64,000 nt of DNA from Streptomyces sp. WMMB303 (GCF_029351045.1 NZ_JARKIN010000001.1:3584501-3648500); one strand, 5' to 3'. Shown: positions 26,167 to 34,347, numbered from the stretch's first letter. Notes: a model not told the origin generated them from the sequence alone. Numbers and translations: made by a program.

Positions 26167-26830
26167 GCTCGCCTCCGATTCCGAGCGGGCGCGGATCACG
26201 GTCCACTACGCCATGCCGCGCTCATGCGGTTCCGTTCCCGGAACGGGACCCGGTGGAACCGCCGGCCATGGAGGCGAAGTACCGGATGACCGGAGGGCGT
26301 GCGATTGGCACGTCCAGGACGGACTGTCAGACAACCGTGCCCCGACCCGGGGCCGTCCGACGGACATGGGCCTGTTCATCCGCACAGCCGCATCCGCAGG
26401 AGCGACTACGTGTCGCCGTAGGGCTCTTCCTCTTCGATTCGGTGGTGGTGTTCCCTGCCCATGACCAGCTTCACCCAGGACCGCCACTACTACGGCGACG
26501 GCGGCGCACACAGCAGGGAAGCTCAACATGGCCTCATCCAGTCCCCCGTCACCGCAGCCGCCGTGTCGGGCCCTCCGCTATTGCTCTTCAAGTACCGGAT
26601 CACCGGCACGGTTCAGCTCCTTGCATCGGGCGGTTCAACGTTGGGCCCTGCCACACCTGATCTTCCAGCTTGATTCTCTCGGGAGAACCGGTAGATCTTC
26701 GTTGGCGTCCCAGGACCCGTCGAAGTCCCTGCTGACCGTCATTCACCGTCCGATCGGGCACGGACCGGGCACGGGCCCGTACTTCGAGGAGCCGTAGGCT
26801 GCCCTGCGACTCGGGTCGGCTTTTCATCAG
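26167..26830. other. Long intergenic region, no supported gene
   Basis: In these 664 bp between divergently oriented genes I find only short open frames without ribosome sites or recognisable composition, including one of 70 codons from 26461. It should contain the promoters of the two flanking membrane-protein genes. It may be decayed coding DNA. Confidence 0.5.
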
Positions 26831-26848
26831 ATGAAGGGGCGAGGGCTC

Positions 26849-27190
26849 GTGAAAGGGTGTCTGGTCTTGGGCTGTGCGCCGCTTGCCGCGCTGCTGCTCC
26901 TGCTCAGCTTCATGTTCACGATGGAGCAAGAGTCGTTCTCAGGGCTTCGGGACAACCGCAGTGGGCTTGCACTGCACATCCTCGTTGTCGGTGTCGGGGC
27001 AGCCCTGTGTGCGCTGGCCGCGGCCGCCCGAGCGTCCGGGGTACTGCGGATCACCACGTTCGTGGTGTGCGGCCTGCTGCTCATCGCGGCCGGCTACAGG
27101 GCGTACACGCTCGTACCGATGCTGAAGTGCGGTGGCGCCAGCGCCACCGCGCGGGAGCAGGATGGCTCGTTTACCTGTTACGACCGCTGA
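26849..27190 (+). CDS. Membrane protein
   Basis: A 113-residue protein from GTG 26849, which has AAGGGG upstream; ATG 26831 would add six residues. Three hydrophobic segments are present: CLVLGCAPLAALLLLLSFMF, ALHILVVGVGAALCALAAAA and ITTFVVCGLLLIAAGYRAYT. The C-terminus has two cysteines. Function unknown. Confidence 0.6.
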   Translation: MKGCLVLGCAPLAALLLLLSFMFTMEQESFSGLRDNRSGLALHILVVGVGAALCALAAAARASGVLRITTFVVCGLLLIAAGYRAYTLVPMLKCGGASATAREQDGSFTCYDR

Positions 27191-27208
27191 CGGTGACCTG
27201 GTGCGAGC

Positions 27209-27318
27209 GCCGCGGTGCACCGGGGCGCCCTGTCGACCGGACCCATCAGGCGCAGAAAGCCTGCGAGGCCGAGCATGGTCCGGCCCAGCACATCTACGAC
27301 CGAGTCAGGGAGGCGTGA
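27209..27318 (+). pseudogene. 3' remnant of a possible HigB/Gp49-type toxin gene
   Basis: About 36 codons end in a TGA that overlaps the ATG of the antitoxin-like gene (TGATG at 27316-27320), the usual coupling in toxin-antitoxin pairs. The fragment ends THQAQKACEAEHGPAQHIYD, resembling the basic-helical tail of actinobacterial Gp49-like toxins. No upstream toxin core is found. This is a weak assignment. Confidence 0.35.
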
Positions 27319-27641
27319 TGAACCACAACCAGTGGAAGACGCGTCGTACCAAGCAGCTTCTCGGCGAAGCTGTGGAGTACGACCAGGAGTACATCGACAC
27401 ACGTCTCGCCGGTGACCTCGGGCAGGCCATCTACGACCGCTGCGTCGAACTCGGCCTGTCTCAGACCGAACTGGCCGCTTGTGCGGAGATGACGCTACCG
27501 CGGATCTCGCGCATCGAGGGTGGAGACACCGTCCCGACGCTTCCTCTGCTGCGTCGCCTTGCCAAGGCCCTGGACGGCTCGCTGAACGTTGCGCTCACAG
27601 CGGAGGACTCCCGGGTAACCTTCACCCCGTATGCGGCCTGA
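27318..27641 (+). CDS. HigA-like XRE antitoxin, apparently orphan
   Basis: A 107-residue DNA-binding protein from ATG 27318 with GGGAGG upstream. The helix-turn-helix reads DRCVELGLSQTELAACAEMT and LPRISRIEGGDTVPTLPLLR, then LAKALDGSLNVALT. The N-terminal extension VEYDQEYIDTRLAGDLGQAI is typical of HigA-type antitoxins that follow a RelE/Gp49-like toxin. Only a short toxin-like tail precedes it, so the toxin appears lost. The gene sits directly before a terminator and the tRNA-Gly fragment. Confidence 0.72.
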   Translation: MNHNQWKTRRTKQLLGEAVEYDQEYIDTRLAGDLGQAIYDRCVELGLSQTELAACAEMTLPRISRIEGGDTVPTLPLLRRLAKALDGSLNVALTAEDSRVTFTPYAA

Positions 27642-27669
27642 GCGGTGCATGTTGCTGCTCGACAATGAA

Positions 27670-27700
27670 CGAACCCCCGGGTCCATGACCTGGGGGTTCG
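27670..27700. terminator. Strong symmetrical hairpin next to tRNA fragment
   Basis: CGAACCCCCGGGTC (27670-27683) pairs with GACCTGGGGGTTCG (27687-27700) around a CAT loop, with one G.U in the stem. It lies immediately 3' of the minus-strand tRNA fragment, where a tRNA terminator is expected, and also after the plus-strand antitoxin gene. Confidence 0.7.
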
Positions 27701-27703
27701 CGT

Positions 27704-27749
27704 TGGAGCGGGCGACGGGAATCGAACCCGCGCTCTGAGCTTGGGAATC
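27704..27749 (-). other. 3' half of tRNA-Gly(CCC), probable attachment-site remnant
   Basis: On the minus strand the DNA reads from an anticodon-loop-like TTCCCAAG (27741-27748) through the T arm GCGGGTTCGATTCCCGT and acceptor CGCCCGC to T-CCA at 27706-27704. T-arm pairing is intact. The 5' half (acceptor, D arm and left side of the anticodon stem) is absent: the sequence upstream has no GCGGGCG. A fragment starting exactly at the anticodon loop is what tyrosine-recombinase integration leaves at the distal att site. It is not a functional tRNA gene. Confidence 0.65.
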
Positions 27750-27856
27750 ACCCGGAGTTGCGGGCCATGTAGCTTTCTGACCAGGCGAGATGCATCGGCT
27801 GCCCCGTCCGCGCACGTGACCGTGGTTACGCATAGTGGCCGTTGTTTACCGGTTCG

Positions 27857-27875
27857 AATGGCACGTAATGGCACG
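27857..27875. repeat. Direct AATGGCACG repeats near the att site
   Basis: AATGGCACG occurs at 27857-27865 and again at 27867-27875, a 10-bp period. Short helical-phase repeats beside an att core often are integrase or excisionase arm sites; that role is inferred here. Confidence 0.4.
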
Positions 27876-27997
27876 CGTGCGCACAGGCGTCCCTGCCGGC
27901 GCGGCATGAAGAGCCCCCTACAGGTGAGACTAGGTTCGGCCTGACGGCTGATGGACGGCGGCAACGAGCCATGCAGCGCCACAGCGCCGGCACGGAT

Positions 27998-28980
27998 TCA
28001 CCAGAGGGCGGCCTGCTCTGCCGTGCTTGGTGTGGGATGGCTCGCGGGCAGGAGTACGCGGGTCTTCTTGGTGACGCCGTTGGGTTCGGTTCTCACAGCC
28101 TCTGCGTCGCGCATTCGGCGGATGACGTTGATGACTTGGGCCGGCCGGAAGACGGTCTCCAGCAGGGTGTACGCCTGAAGCTCCTCGACGGTTCTCCCGG
28201 CGTTGGACGAGGCGACGTGGTCCAGGAGGATCCTGCGGAGCGGCGCCGTATTGGGCTCCAGCGCGAGGTCGAGCTGCTGTTGGCCAGGGTCTTTGGGGTC
28301 GCGGTACCGGATGCCGTGGGATGGGTCGACTCCCCACATGGCGTCCTTCATCTTCTCGAGGCCCTTGGCGTGGCTGGTGCCGAAGATGAGGTAGAGCAAC
28401 CTGCCGCCCTCATCGAGCATCTCGAACTGCAAGGTGTGGGAGAAGCCCGCACGGTGGAGCGTCTCTTTATACCGGTCACGGAGAAAAGGGAACTTGTCAG
28501 ACTTTGGCTTCCTGAATACTTCCTGCCACTCCTGTCCGCCGAAGGCGGCGTCTCCGCGCTGCCGGTGGGCGGCGTCTTTCTCTGCGAAGCGTGTCAGGAA
28601 GCTGGGAGCGAACGTCACCATCACCTCCGTGCTCGGCTGCTGCGCGAGCTCGTGAAGCAGCGAGTACGGGATGTCCGGCCCTCCGTAACCGTCCAGCAGG
28701 ACGAATAACGGTTTGCCTAACGAGCCGGTAGCGCGCAGCTTCTGTATGAGGGCCGGGTGGAAGTCGCCTTCCCGCACGTCCACGCTCAGCCGGTTGCGCA
28801 GGTCGCTGGGGCGCCTGGCCTGAGCCAGGCCCATCTGGTGATCAAGTTGTTGAGCCCTCTGTTTGTGCTCCTCCATGAGGAACATGCGGAGTCTCTTGGG
28901 GTACCGGTGCAGGGCGCCGGCGAAGACGTCGTAGGCCACGACTGGGGATCCCGGCTCGCCGTGCTCGTAAATGCCTGGAC
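27998..28980 (-). pseudogene. tcmP: Three-Cys-motif partner protein TcmP, 5'-truncated by IS30
   Basis: The reading shows TcmP features: YEHGEPGSPVVAYDVFAGAL right after the break, then PLFVLLDGYGGPDIPYSLLH with the aspartate region, STEVMVTFAPSFLTRF, and LLYLIFGTSHAKGLEKMKDA followed by MWGVDPSHG. The N-terminal portion, including the first part of the cofactor-like loop ending PG, is missing because the IS30 right-hand flank begins at about 28975-28980. TcmP is usually encoded beside a Gp37/Gp68-type three-Cys protein; none is found here. Not expected to be functional. Confidence 0.8.
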
Positions 28981-30426
28981 GGATTCAATCGGTCGTCGCA
29001 ACGTTGACTGGTGGGAGCGATCGTAGCTGCTTGGTAAACACTTCAGCCGGGGTTCGCCACCCGAGGGTCTTCCGGGGTCGGTTGTTGAAGACGGCCGCGA
29101 CGGCCTGGAGTTCTTCGCTGTTCCAGCGGGACAAGTCGGTGCCCTTGGGGAAGTACTGACGCAGCAGGCCGTTGGTGTTCTCGTTGGTCCCGCGTTGCCA
29201 GGGGCTGTGTGGGTCGGCGAAGTAGACAGGGATGCCGGTCTCGACCGTGAAGGCGGCGTGCGCGGACAACTCCTTTCCGCGGTCCCAGGTGAGGGACCGC
29301 AGGAGCTGCTCAGGCAGCGTGGTCATCGTCCTGGCCAAGGCATCCTTCATCGTGATGGCGCCGTATCCGGCCAGGGCAGGGCCGTTCTTCGTGCGCGGGA
29401 TCACGCCGTAGCCCTCCTCGCGCGGCAGGTGGACCAGCATGGTGAACCTGGTGGTGCGCTCGACGAGGGTTCCGATTGCCGAGCGTTTCAGCCCGATGAT
29501 GAGGTCGCCCTCCCAGTGCCCGGGAACGGCGCGGTCCTCGGCCTCGGCGGGACGCTCGCTGAGGAGGACCTTGTCGGTGACGTGGGCCCACGCCTTCTGC
29601 CGGCCGCGAGCCCGGGGAACACGCAGCGCCCGTCCGGTGCGCAGACAGGCCACCAGCTCGCGTTTCAGCGCGCCACGTCCCTCGACGTAGAGCGCCTGGT
29701 AGATCGCCTCGTGGCTGATGCGCATGTCCTCGTCGTTGGGGAACTCGATGGGTAGGCGTCGCGCTATCTGCTCCGGGCTCCATGCTGTCACCCAGCCTCT
29801 GTCCCCGCGGTGCGGTTTGTTGCGCCCCTTCCAGGCCGGGCCCTCGGGGCCGACACGGTTGCCTCCGGCGTCGGTGACGTCCCCTGACAGACGGGCCTGG
29901 ACATAGACTCGCAGTCTTGGATTGTCCACGAGCTTGGCTGTCTTCGGGCGCCGGGCCCGGCGTTCAGCGTGCCACTGCGCGGTCGAGGCCCGGTAGTCCA
30001 GCGTGTAGGTCCGAGTGGAGGCATTGCGCCGTAGCTCACGGGAGACAGTCGACGGCGCCCGTCCGAGCCTGCGGGCGGTCTCGCGGACGCCGGCGCCCTG
30101 GGCATGCCAGACAGCGATGTCCTCCCGTTCTCGAAACGACAGGTAGCGCCCGGACACTTCATCAGGAAGACACGGATTCACGCCGCCAGCGTGCCGGAAC
30201 CAGCGGAACCCCACCGGCCCGGACACCCCCGCAGCACTGCACGCAACCTCGGTCTTGGCACCCCGAGCAATCTCCGTCCAGAACCTGACCCTGTCCTCAC
30301 GCCAGGCCACCGACGGCCTGCCCGGCGACGGCATCAACCCCCGGTACGCACGAACCTGCTTGTGCCGTTCCACAGCACCCATCGCTCCACCTTCCGATCA
30401 AGGTGTTGCGACGATCAGTTGAATCC
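28981..30426. mobile_element. IS30-family insertion sequence
   Basis: Inverted ends GGATTCAATCGGTCGTCGCA (from 28981) and, at the other end read inward from 30426, GGATTCAACTGATCGTCGCA bracket a single transposase gene. CTGGAC precedes one end and GTCCAG follows the other, so the inverted repeat may extend six bases further on each side. The outer flanks belong to unrelated genes (tcmP and an IS3 transposase) and show no direct target duplication. Confidence 0.85.
28985..30382 (-). CDS. IS30-family transposase
   Basis: A 465-residue DDE transposase, apparently intact. Features include the helix-turn-helix region RYLSFREREDIAVWHAQGAG, then ETARRLGRAPSTVSRELRRN, the linker WSPEQIARRLPIEFP, and the catalytic core with GHWEGDLIIG (first Asp), LTWDRGKELSAH (second Asp) and NENTNGLLRQYFPKGTDLS (Glu). 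An N-terminal extension of about 70 residues (PSVAWREDRVRFWTEIARGA) is typical of actinobacterial members. It fills the element nearly end to end. Confidence 0.9.
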   Translation of the reverse strand: MGAVERHKQVRAYRGLMPSPGRPSVAWREDRVRFWTEIARGAKTEVACSAAGVSGPVGFRWFRHAGGVNPCLPDEVSGRYLSFREREDIAVWHAQGAGVRETARRLGRAPSTVSRELRRNASTRTYTLDYRASTAQWHAERRARRPKTAKLVDNPRLRVYVQARLSGDVTDAGGNRVGPEGPAWKGRNKPHRGDRGWVTAWSPEQIARRLPIEFPNDEDMRISHEAIYQALYVEGRGALKRELVACLRTGRALRVPRARGRQKAWAHVTDKVLLSERPAEAEDRAVPGHWEGDLIIGLKRSAIGTLVERTTRFTMLVHLPREEGYGVIPRTKNGPALAGYGAITMKDALARTMTTLPEQLLRSLTWDRGKELSAHAAFTVETGIPVYFADPHSPWQRGTNENTNGLLRQYFPKGTDLSRWNSEELQAVAAVFNNRPRKTLGWRTPAEVFTKQLRSLPPVNVATTD

Positions 30427-30705
30427 GTCCAGTACACCAGCCGTGAATTCGCCGAACTCGCCGACAGCTTCGGCATCCGGCTGTCCGTCGGCCGCACCGG
30501 CCAGTGCTGGGACAACGCGCTGGCCGAGTCGTTCTTCGCCACCCTCAAGAGGGAACTTCCCTGCGACAGCCCATGGCCCAGCAAAGCCACCGCACACGCC
30601 GCGATCTTCGAATGGGTCGAGAGCTGGTACAACCTCAAACGCCTGCACAGCAGCCTCGGCTACCGAACCCCCGCCGACTACGAAGCCGCCACCACAGCGG
30701 CCTGA
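30427..30705 (+). pseudogene. IS3-family transposase OrfB, C-terminal fragment
   Basis: The frame starts abruptly at the IS30 edge with VQYTSREFAELADSFG, the segment that follows HSDRG in IS3 OrfB proteins, and continues TGQCWDNALAESFFATLKRE with the catalytic Glu, AIFEWVESWYNLKRLHSSLG and YRTPADYE before its normal stop. The N-terminal two thirds, with both catalytic Asp residues, are missing. Confidence 0.85.
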
Positions 30706-30811
30706 CCACCACACCGACGGTGTCCGTCAAAGCGGAACAAGCTCACGTCTGGGAAAGGAGGTGTCGTCGATCCTCCACGCCTCCGGAGAGACCGCCGAGG
30801 CGACCTTTGAA

Positions 30812-31020
30812 CGCCGCGGCTCGCAATACAGAAGCGTGGTCCCACGTGGACTGGCTGACGAACTGCTGCAACGCCTGCATGCTGTCGTCCGGTAGCCGCT
30901 CGGCCATCGGCTGGACCGACTTGCGCTTGCGCTGCCGTCCAGAAATCAGCCCACGCAGACGGCAGCCCCCCATTACCGTTTTCGTGGCCTCGCAACGGGG
31001 CTCCCGGCCTCTGGAGCTGG
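30812..31020 (-). pseudogene. IS701-family transposase fragment
   Basis: A minus-strand reading includes RCEATKTVMGGCRLRGLISG, RKRKSVQPMAERLPDDSMQA, then LQQFVSQSTWDHASVLRAAA, which is the N-terminal landmark of IS701 transposases (RGLL, RKSxxPMAxRL, QxFxxxSxWD). The 5' side ends at the IS110 edge and the 3' side drifts into unrelated translation. Confidence 0.65.
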
Positions 31021-31027
31021 CATGACT

Positions 31028-31204
31028 GTGTCCCCCTGTCGAACGTATGGCCCGGGGGGTGGTGTCACCAGTTCCGGAGGCATCGACAGACCGCTGATTA
31101 GGGACATGACCACCGGCTTCTTCGCAGGTCGGGAGGCTCTTCGTAATGTGGATGTGGCGATCGGTGCCGTGCCAAGGCCGGGCGAGGACGACCGGAGACT
31201 GCAC
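31028..31204 (+). ncRNA. Candidate bridge RNA region of the IS110 element
   Basis: IS110-group elements are known to transcribe a structured bridge RNA from the long left end upstream of the recombinase. This element has a matching 177-nt non-coding left end. No RNA structure was computed, so placement is by analogy alone. Confidence 0.35.
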
Positions 31205-32407
31205 GTGATCGACATCAGCGACATCGGCGTCTTCCTGGGCCTGGACGTCGGCAAGGGCGAACACCACGCCACCGCCGTCACCCCGGCCGGGAAGAAGGCG
31301 TTCGACCGGCGGCTGCCCAACAGCGAACCCAAACTCCGCGAGGTTTTCGGCAAGCTGACCGCGAAACACGGCACCGTGCTCGTGGCCGTCGACCAGCCGG
31401 CCTCCATCGGGGCCCTGCCCCTCGCGGTCGCCCGCGACATGGGCTGCGAGGTCGCCTACCTTCCCGGACTGACGATGCGGAGGATCGCCGACCTCTACCC
31501 CGGCGAGGCCAAGACCGACGCCCGCGACGCTTTCGTCATCGCGGACGCCGCCCGTTCCATGCCTCACACCCTCCGCGCGATCGCCCTCGAGGACGAGGCG
31601 GTCGCCGAGCTGGAGATGGTCGTGGGCTTCGACGACGACCTCGCCGGCGAGGCGACCAGGATCAGCAACCGCCTCCGCGGCCTGCTCACCCAGATCCACC
31701 CGCACCTCGAACGCGTCCTGGGCCCGCGCATCCAGCACCCGGCCGTCCTCACCCTGCTCGACCGGTTCGGTTCCCCGGCCCAGATCCGCAAGGCCGGCCG
31801 TCGGCGGCTCATCAGCCTCATACGTCCCAAAGCCCCGCGCATGGCCGAACGACTCGTCGAGGACATCTTCACCGCGCTCGACGAACAGACCGTTGTCGTT
31901 CCCGGCACCGACGCGGCCGCACTCATCGTCCCGAGCCTGGCCGGCTCGCTCCAGAACGTGCTCGACCAACGGAAACTGCTGGCCACCAGGATCGAGGAAC
32001 TCCTGGATGCCCACCCTCTTTCCCGGGTCCTGACGTCCATGCCCGGCATCGGCGTCAGGACCGGAGCCAGGATCCTCATCGACGTGGGCGACGGCAGCGG
32101 CTTCCCCACAGCCGCCCACCTCGCCGCTTACGCCGGCCTGGCCCCGGCGACCCGCAGCTCGGGGTCCTCGATCCGGGGCGAACAGCCGTCCCGGCGAGGA
32201 AACAAGCAACTCAAACGGGCCTTCTTCCTGTCCGCGTTCGCCGCCCTGTCCGAGCCCAGATCCAGGACCTACTACGACAAAAAGATCGCCCAGGGCAAGC
32301 ACCACACCCAAGCCCTCCTCTGCCTCGCCAGACGACGAGCCGACGTGCTCTTCGCGATGCTCCGCGACGGCACCTTCTACACCCCCCAACCAGCCCCTAC
32401 AGGTTGA
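31205..32407 (+). CDS. IS110-family transposase (DEDD recombinase)
   Basis: A 400-residue protein from GTG 31205. The N-terminal RuvC-like DEDD domain reads FLGLDVGKGEHHATAVTPAG (first Asp), LVAVDQPASIGALPLA, and EAKTDARDAFVIADAA with two late acidic residues. The C-terminal transposase_20 domain contains VLTSMPGIGVRTGARILIDV, FPTAAHLAAYAGLAPATRSS and RRGNKQLKRAFFLSAFAAL, which includes the region of the catalytic serine. It looks intact and possibly active. Confidence 0.9.
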   Translation: MIDISDIGVFLGLDVGKGEHHATAVTPAGKKAFDRRLPNSEPKLREVFGKLTAKHGTVLVAVDQPASIGALPLAVARDMGCEVAYLPGLTMRRIADLYPGEAKTDARDAFVIADAARSMPHTLRAIALEDEAVAELEMVVGFDDDLAGEATRISNRLRGLLTQIHPHLERVLGPRIQHPAVLTLLDRFGSPAQIRKAGRRRLISLIRPKAPRMAERLVEDIFTALDEQTVVVPGTDAAALIVPSLAGSLQNVLDQRKLLATRIEELLDAHPLSRVLTSMPGIGVRTGARILIDVGDGSGFPTAAHLAAYAGLAPATRSSGSSIRGEQPSRRGNKQLKRAFFLSAFAALSEPRSRTYYDKKIAQGKHHTQALLCLARRRADVLFAMLRDGTFYTPQPAPTG

Positions 32408-32508
32408 CGAAACCCATAGGGACACCCCCCCCAAGATCCACGACCGGCAGCATGCGCCACGGCACGCCACCCGATCAAACCCACCTGACGAAGCGCTGCC
32501 GGAGGTGA

Positions 32509-33120
32509 TCAGGCGACTCGGTCGCTCGGGGGGTGAGCGGCGACGACGCGGCGGAAGAGGGCTTGGACGACTCCTGTGATGTCGGTGTCCGCCTGGGCGT
32601 GGTGGCAGGGGCCGGTGTAGGCGTGGGTGAGGAAGTCCGCGGTGAGTTCGGGGTCGGGGACGTCGAACTCGCCTGCCGCGTCGCCTTGCGCGAGGAGGGT
32701 GATGAGCAAGTTGCGAGCGGCGGTCATGGGCTCCTCGCCGGTGGCGCCGCCGGGTTCGTGGAAGAGCTGGTGGTAGAGCTCGTGGTGGTCCTGTTCTACG
32801 GCAATCCAGGCGGCGACGAGGCCGTCGAGGCGTTCGGTCCAGGTCAGGCCGGGCTGCTCCAGGAGGGCGGCGGGCTTCTGGAGCATGCGGTCCCACATCT
32901 CGGCCTGGAGCGCGGCCAGGAGCGCCTGCTTGGAGTCGAAGTAGAGGTAGACCGTGCCCTTGGCGACCCCGGCGCGGGCGGCGACCTTGCTGATGGTCAG
33001 GGCCTCGTAGCCGTCGTCCAGGAGCAGGGCGGCCGTGGCGTCGAGGATCTGGCGGCGCCGGACGTCCGGCGGCTGGAAGCGGCCGGTGGGCTGGGCGGGG
33101 GCGGACTGCTCCGCGGGCAC
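32509..33120 (-). CDS. TetR-family repressor
   Basis: A 203-residue regulator. GTG 33120 is chosen because GGAGGG lies five bases upstream; an in-frame start at 33189 is possible but would overlap the operator-like palindrome. The N-terminal helix-turn-helix reads RRRQILDATAALLLDDGYEA, then LTISKVAARAGVAKGTVYLY and FDSKQALLAAL. The C-terminal ligand domain is about 140 residues. It lies downstream of the interrupted methyltransferase on the same strand. Palindromes with TGACC/GGTCA arms before this gene and before the divergent FAD oxidoreductase suggest autoregulation and control of the module. Confidence 0.88.
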   Translation of the reverse strand: MPAEQSAPAQPTGRFQPPDVRRRQILDATAALLLDDGYEALTISKVAARAGVAKGTVYLYFDSKQALLAALQAEMWDRMLQKPAALLEQPGLTWTERLDGLVAAWIAVEQDHHELYHQLFHEPGGATGEEPMTAARNLLITLLAQGDAAGEFDVPDPELTADFLTHAYTGPCHHAQADTDITGVVQALFRRVVAAHPPSDRVA

Positions 33121-33143
33121 GGTCCCTCCTTCGTCGTCAGGTG

Positions 33144-33168
33144 ACTGACCGACCGATGGCTGGTCAGT
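33144..33168. promoter_or_regulatory. Operator-like palindrome before the TetR gene
   Basis: ACTGACC (33144-33150) and GGTCAGT (33162-33168) are perfect inverted arms 11 bp apart, located just upstream of the TetR start. They share the TGACC/GGTCA half-site with the larger operator at 34948-34985. Confidence 0.5.
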
Positions 33169-33393
33169 GGGCGGAGTCCAGGGTGTCATGCGGTTTGCGG
33201 GCGATGACGATGACCGCGTGGTCCTCGCTGAGGTGCTGGAGGCGCGGTGTGATCCTCCGTTCGGCGCGCACGATGTCCAGGCCCAGCGCGGTGCAGGCTT
33301 CGGTCAGCTCGGCGAGGGTGGCGAGATCGCCGGGCTTTCCCCAGTCGCAGGCATCCTCGTCCCATTCGCCGAGGGCCAGGAGACCACCCGGGG

Positions 33394-34347
33394 CTAGTTG
33401 TATTGCTCTGTGAGGTTGGGGACGCGGCTGGCGGGTGGTTTGCCTGCGAGTGCGGTGTGTCCGCGGTGGTGATTGTAGGTGTGCAGCCACTGCGGGAACG
33501 CGTCGCGTCGTTCCTGTTCTGACCGGTAGGGGCGGGCGTAGGCCCATTCGTCGAGCAGGGTGCGGTTGAGGCGTTCGACCTTGCCGTTGGTCTGGGGCCG
33601 GTAGGGCCGGGTTCGCTTGTGGGTGATCCCGGCCGCTGCCAGTGTGTCGCGCCAGGTGTGGGACTTGTAGCAGGCGCCGTTGTCGGTCAGGACGCGTTCG
33701 ACGGTGATGCCGACGCTGGTGAAGTAGGCGTGTGCCCGGGCCCAGAAGCCGGTGGCCGTGTCCTTCTTCTCGTCGGTGTGGATCTCGCTGTAGGCGAGGC
33801 GGGAGTGGTCGTCGACGGCGGTGTGGATGTAGCTGTAGCCGGCGTTCTTGCGGGTCTTGCGGCCGGCCTGGCGGCCGAGGACCTTGTGGCCGCCGCCGTC
33901 GGGGATGTTGCCCAGTTTCTTGATGTCGACGTGGACGAGCTCGCCGGGATGTTCGCGTTCGTAGCGGCGTATGACGCGGCCGGTCGCACGGTCCAGATGG
34001 GTCAGCCGGGCCAGCCCGAACCGCGTCAGCACGCGGTGCACGGTCTGGGGCACGAGGTCCAGCAGGTGCGCGATGCGGGCCGGGCCCCACCGGCGCAGGA
34101 GGCGGACCTTGATGATCCTTCGCTCGGTCCGTGTCGGCGTCCGCCGCGGGCTGTGACGGGGACGCGAGGAGCGGTCGGTCATCCCGGCCTCGCCCAGCAG
34201 CCGGTAGCGCTCAGCCCACCGCTGAGCCGTGGTCGGCGAGACCTGGAAGCGTTCGGCAGCCCGCCGGAGCGGCCAGCCGTCCTCGACCACGCAACGGGCC
34301 AGACGCAGACGTCCGGTCTCGGTCAGGGGTGCATTACGGTGGGGCAC
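33394..34347 (-). CDS. IS481-family transposase
   Basis: A 317-residue DDE transposase from GTG 34347 (a longer start at 34386 is possible), beginning PHRNAPLTETGRLRLARCVV. It has an N-terminal helix-turn-helix RRAAERFQVSPTTAQRWAER, a homeodomain-like second part, and the rve core: GELVHVDIKKLGNIPDGGGH (first Asp), RVLTDNGACYKSHTWRDTL (second Asp) and RPYRPQTNGKVERLNRTLLD (Glu). Its stop codon TAG is completed by the CTAG target sequence, so the reading frame ends exactly in the target duplication. Confidence 0.9.
   Translation of the reverse strand: MPHRNAPLTETGRLRLARCVVEDGWPLRRAAERFQVSPTTAQRWAERYRLLGEAGMTDRSSRPRHSPRRTPTRTERRIIKVRLLRRWGPARIAHLLDLVPQTVHRVLTRFGLARLTHLDRATGRVIRRYEREHPGELVHVDIKKLGNIPDGGGHKVLGRQAGRKTRKNAGYSYIHTAVDDHSRLAYSEIHTDEKKDTATGFWARAHAYFTSVGITVERVLTDNGACYKSHTWRDTLAAAGITHKRTRPYRPQTNGKVERLNRTLLDEWAYARPYRSEQERRDAFPQWLHTYNHHRGHTALAGKPPASRVPNLTEQYN

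Larger units (their letters stand above)
31028..32425. mobile_element. IS110-family insertion sequence
   Basis: The element holds one complete IS110 transposase gene. Short ends GTGTCCC (31028-31034) and GGGACAC (32419-32425) are inverted copies, and the right end has the family-typical TTGACGAAACCCATAGGGAC. The left non-coding end (about 177 bp) is much longer than the right (about 18 bp), the arrangement of the IS110 group. It abuts the IS701 fragment at its left edge. Exact ends are estimated. Confidence 0.65.

Noticed and set aside
26461..26673. 70-codon plus-strand frame in the long intergenic gap
   Set aside because: No ribosome site and no recognisable composition.
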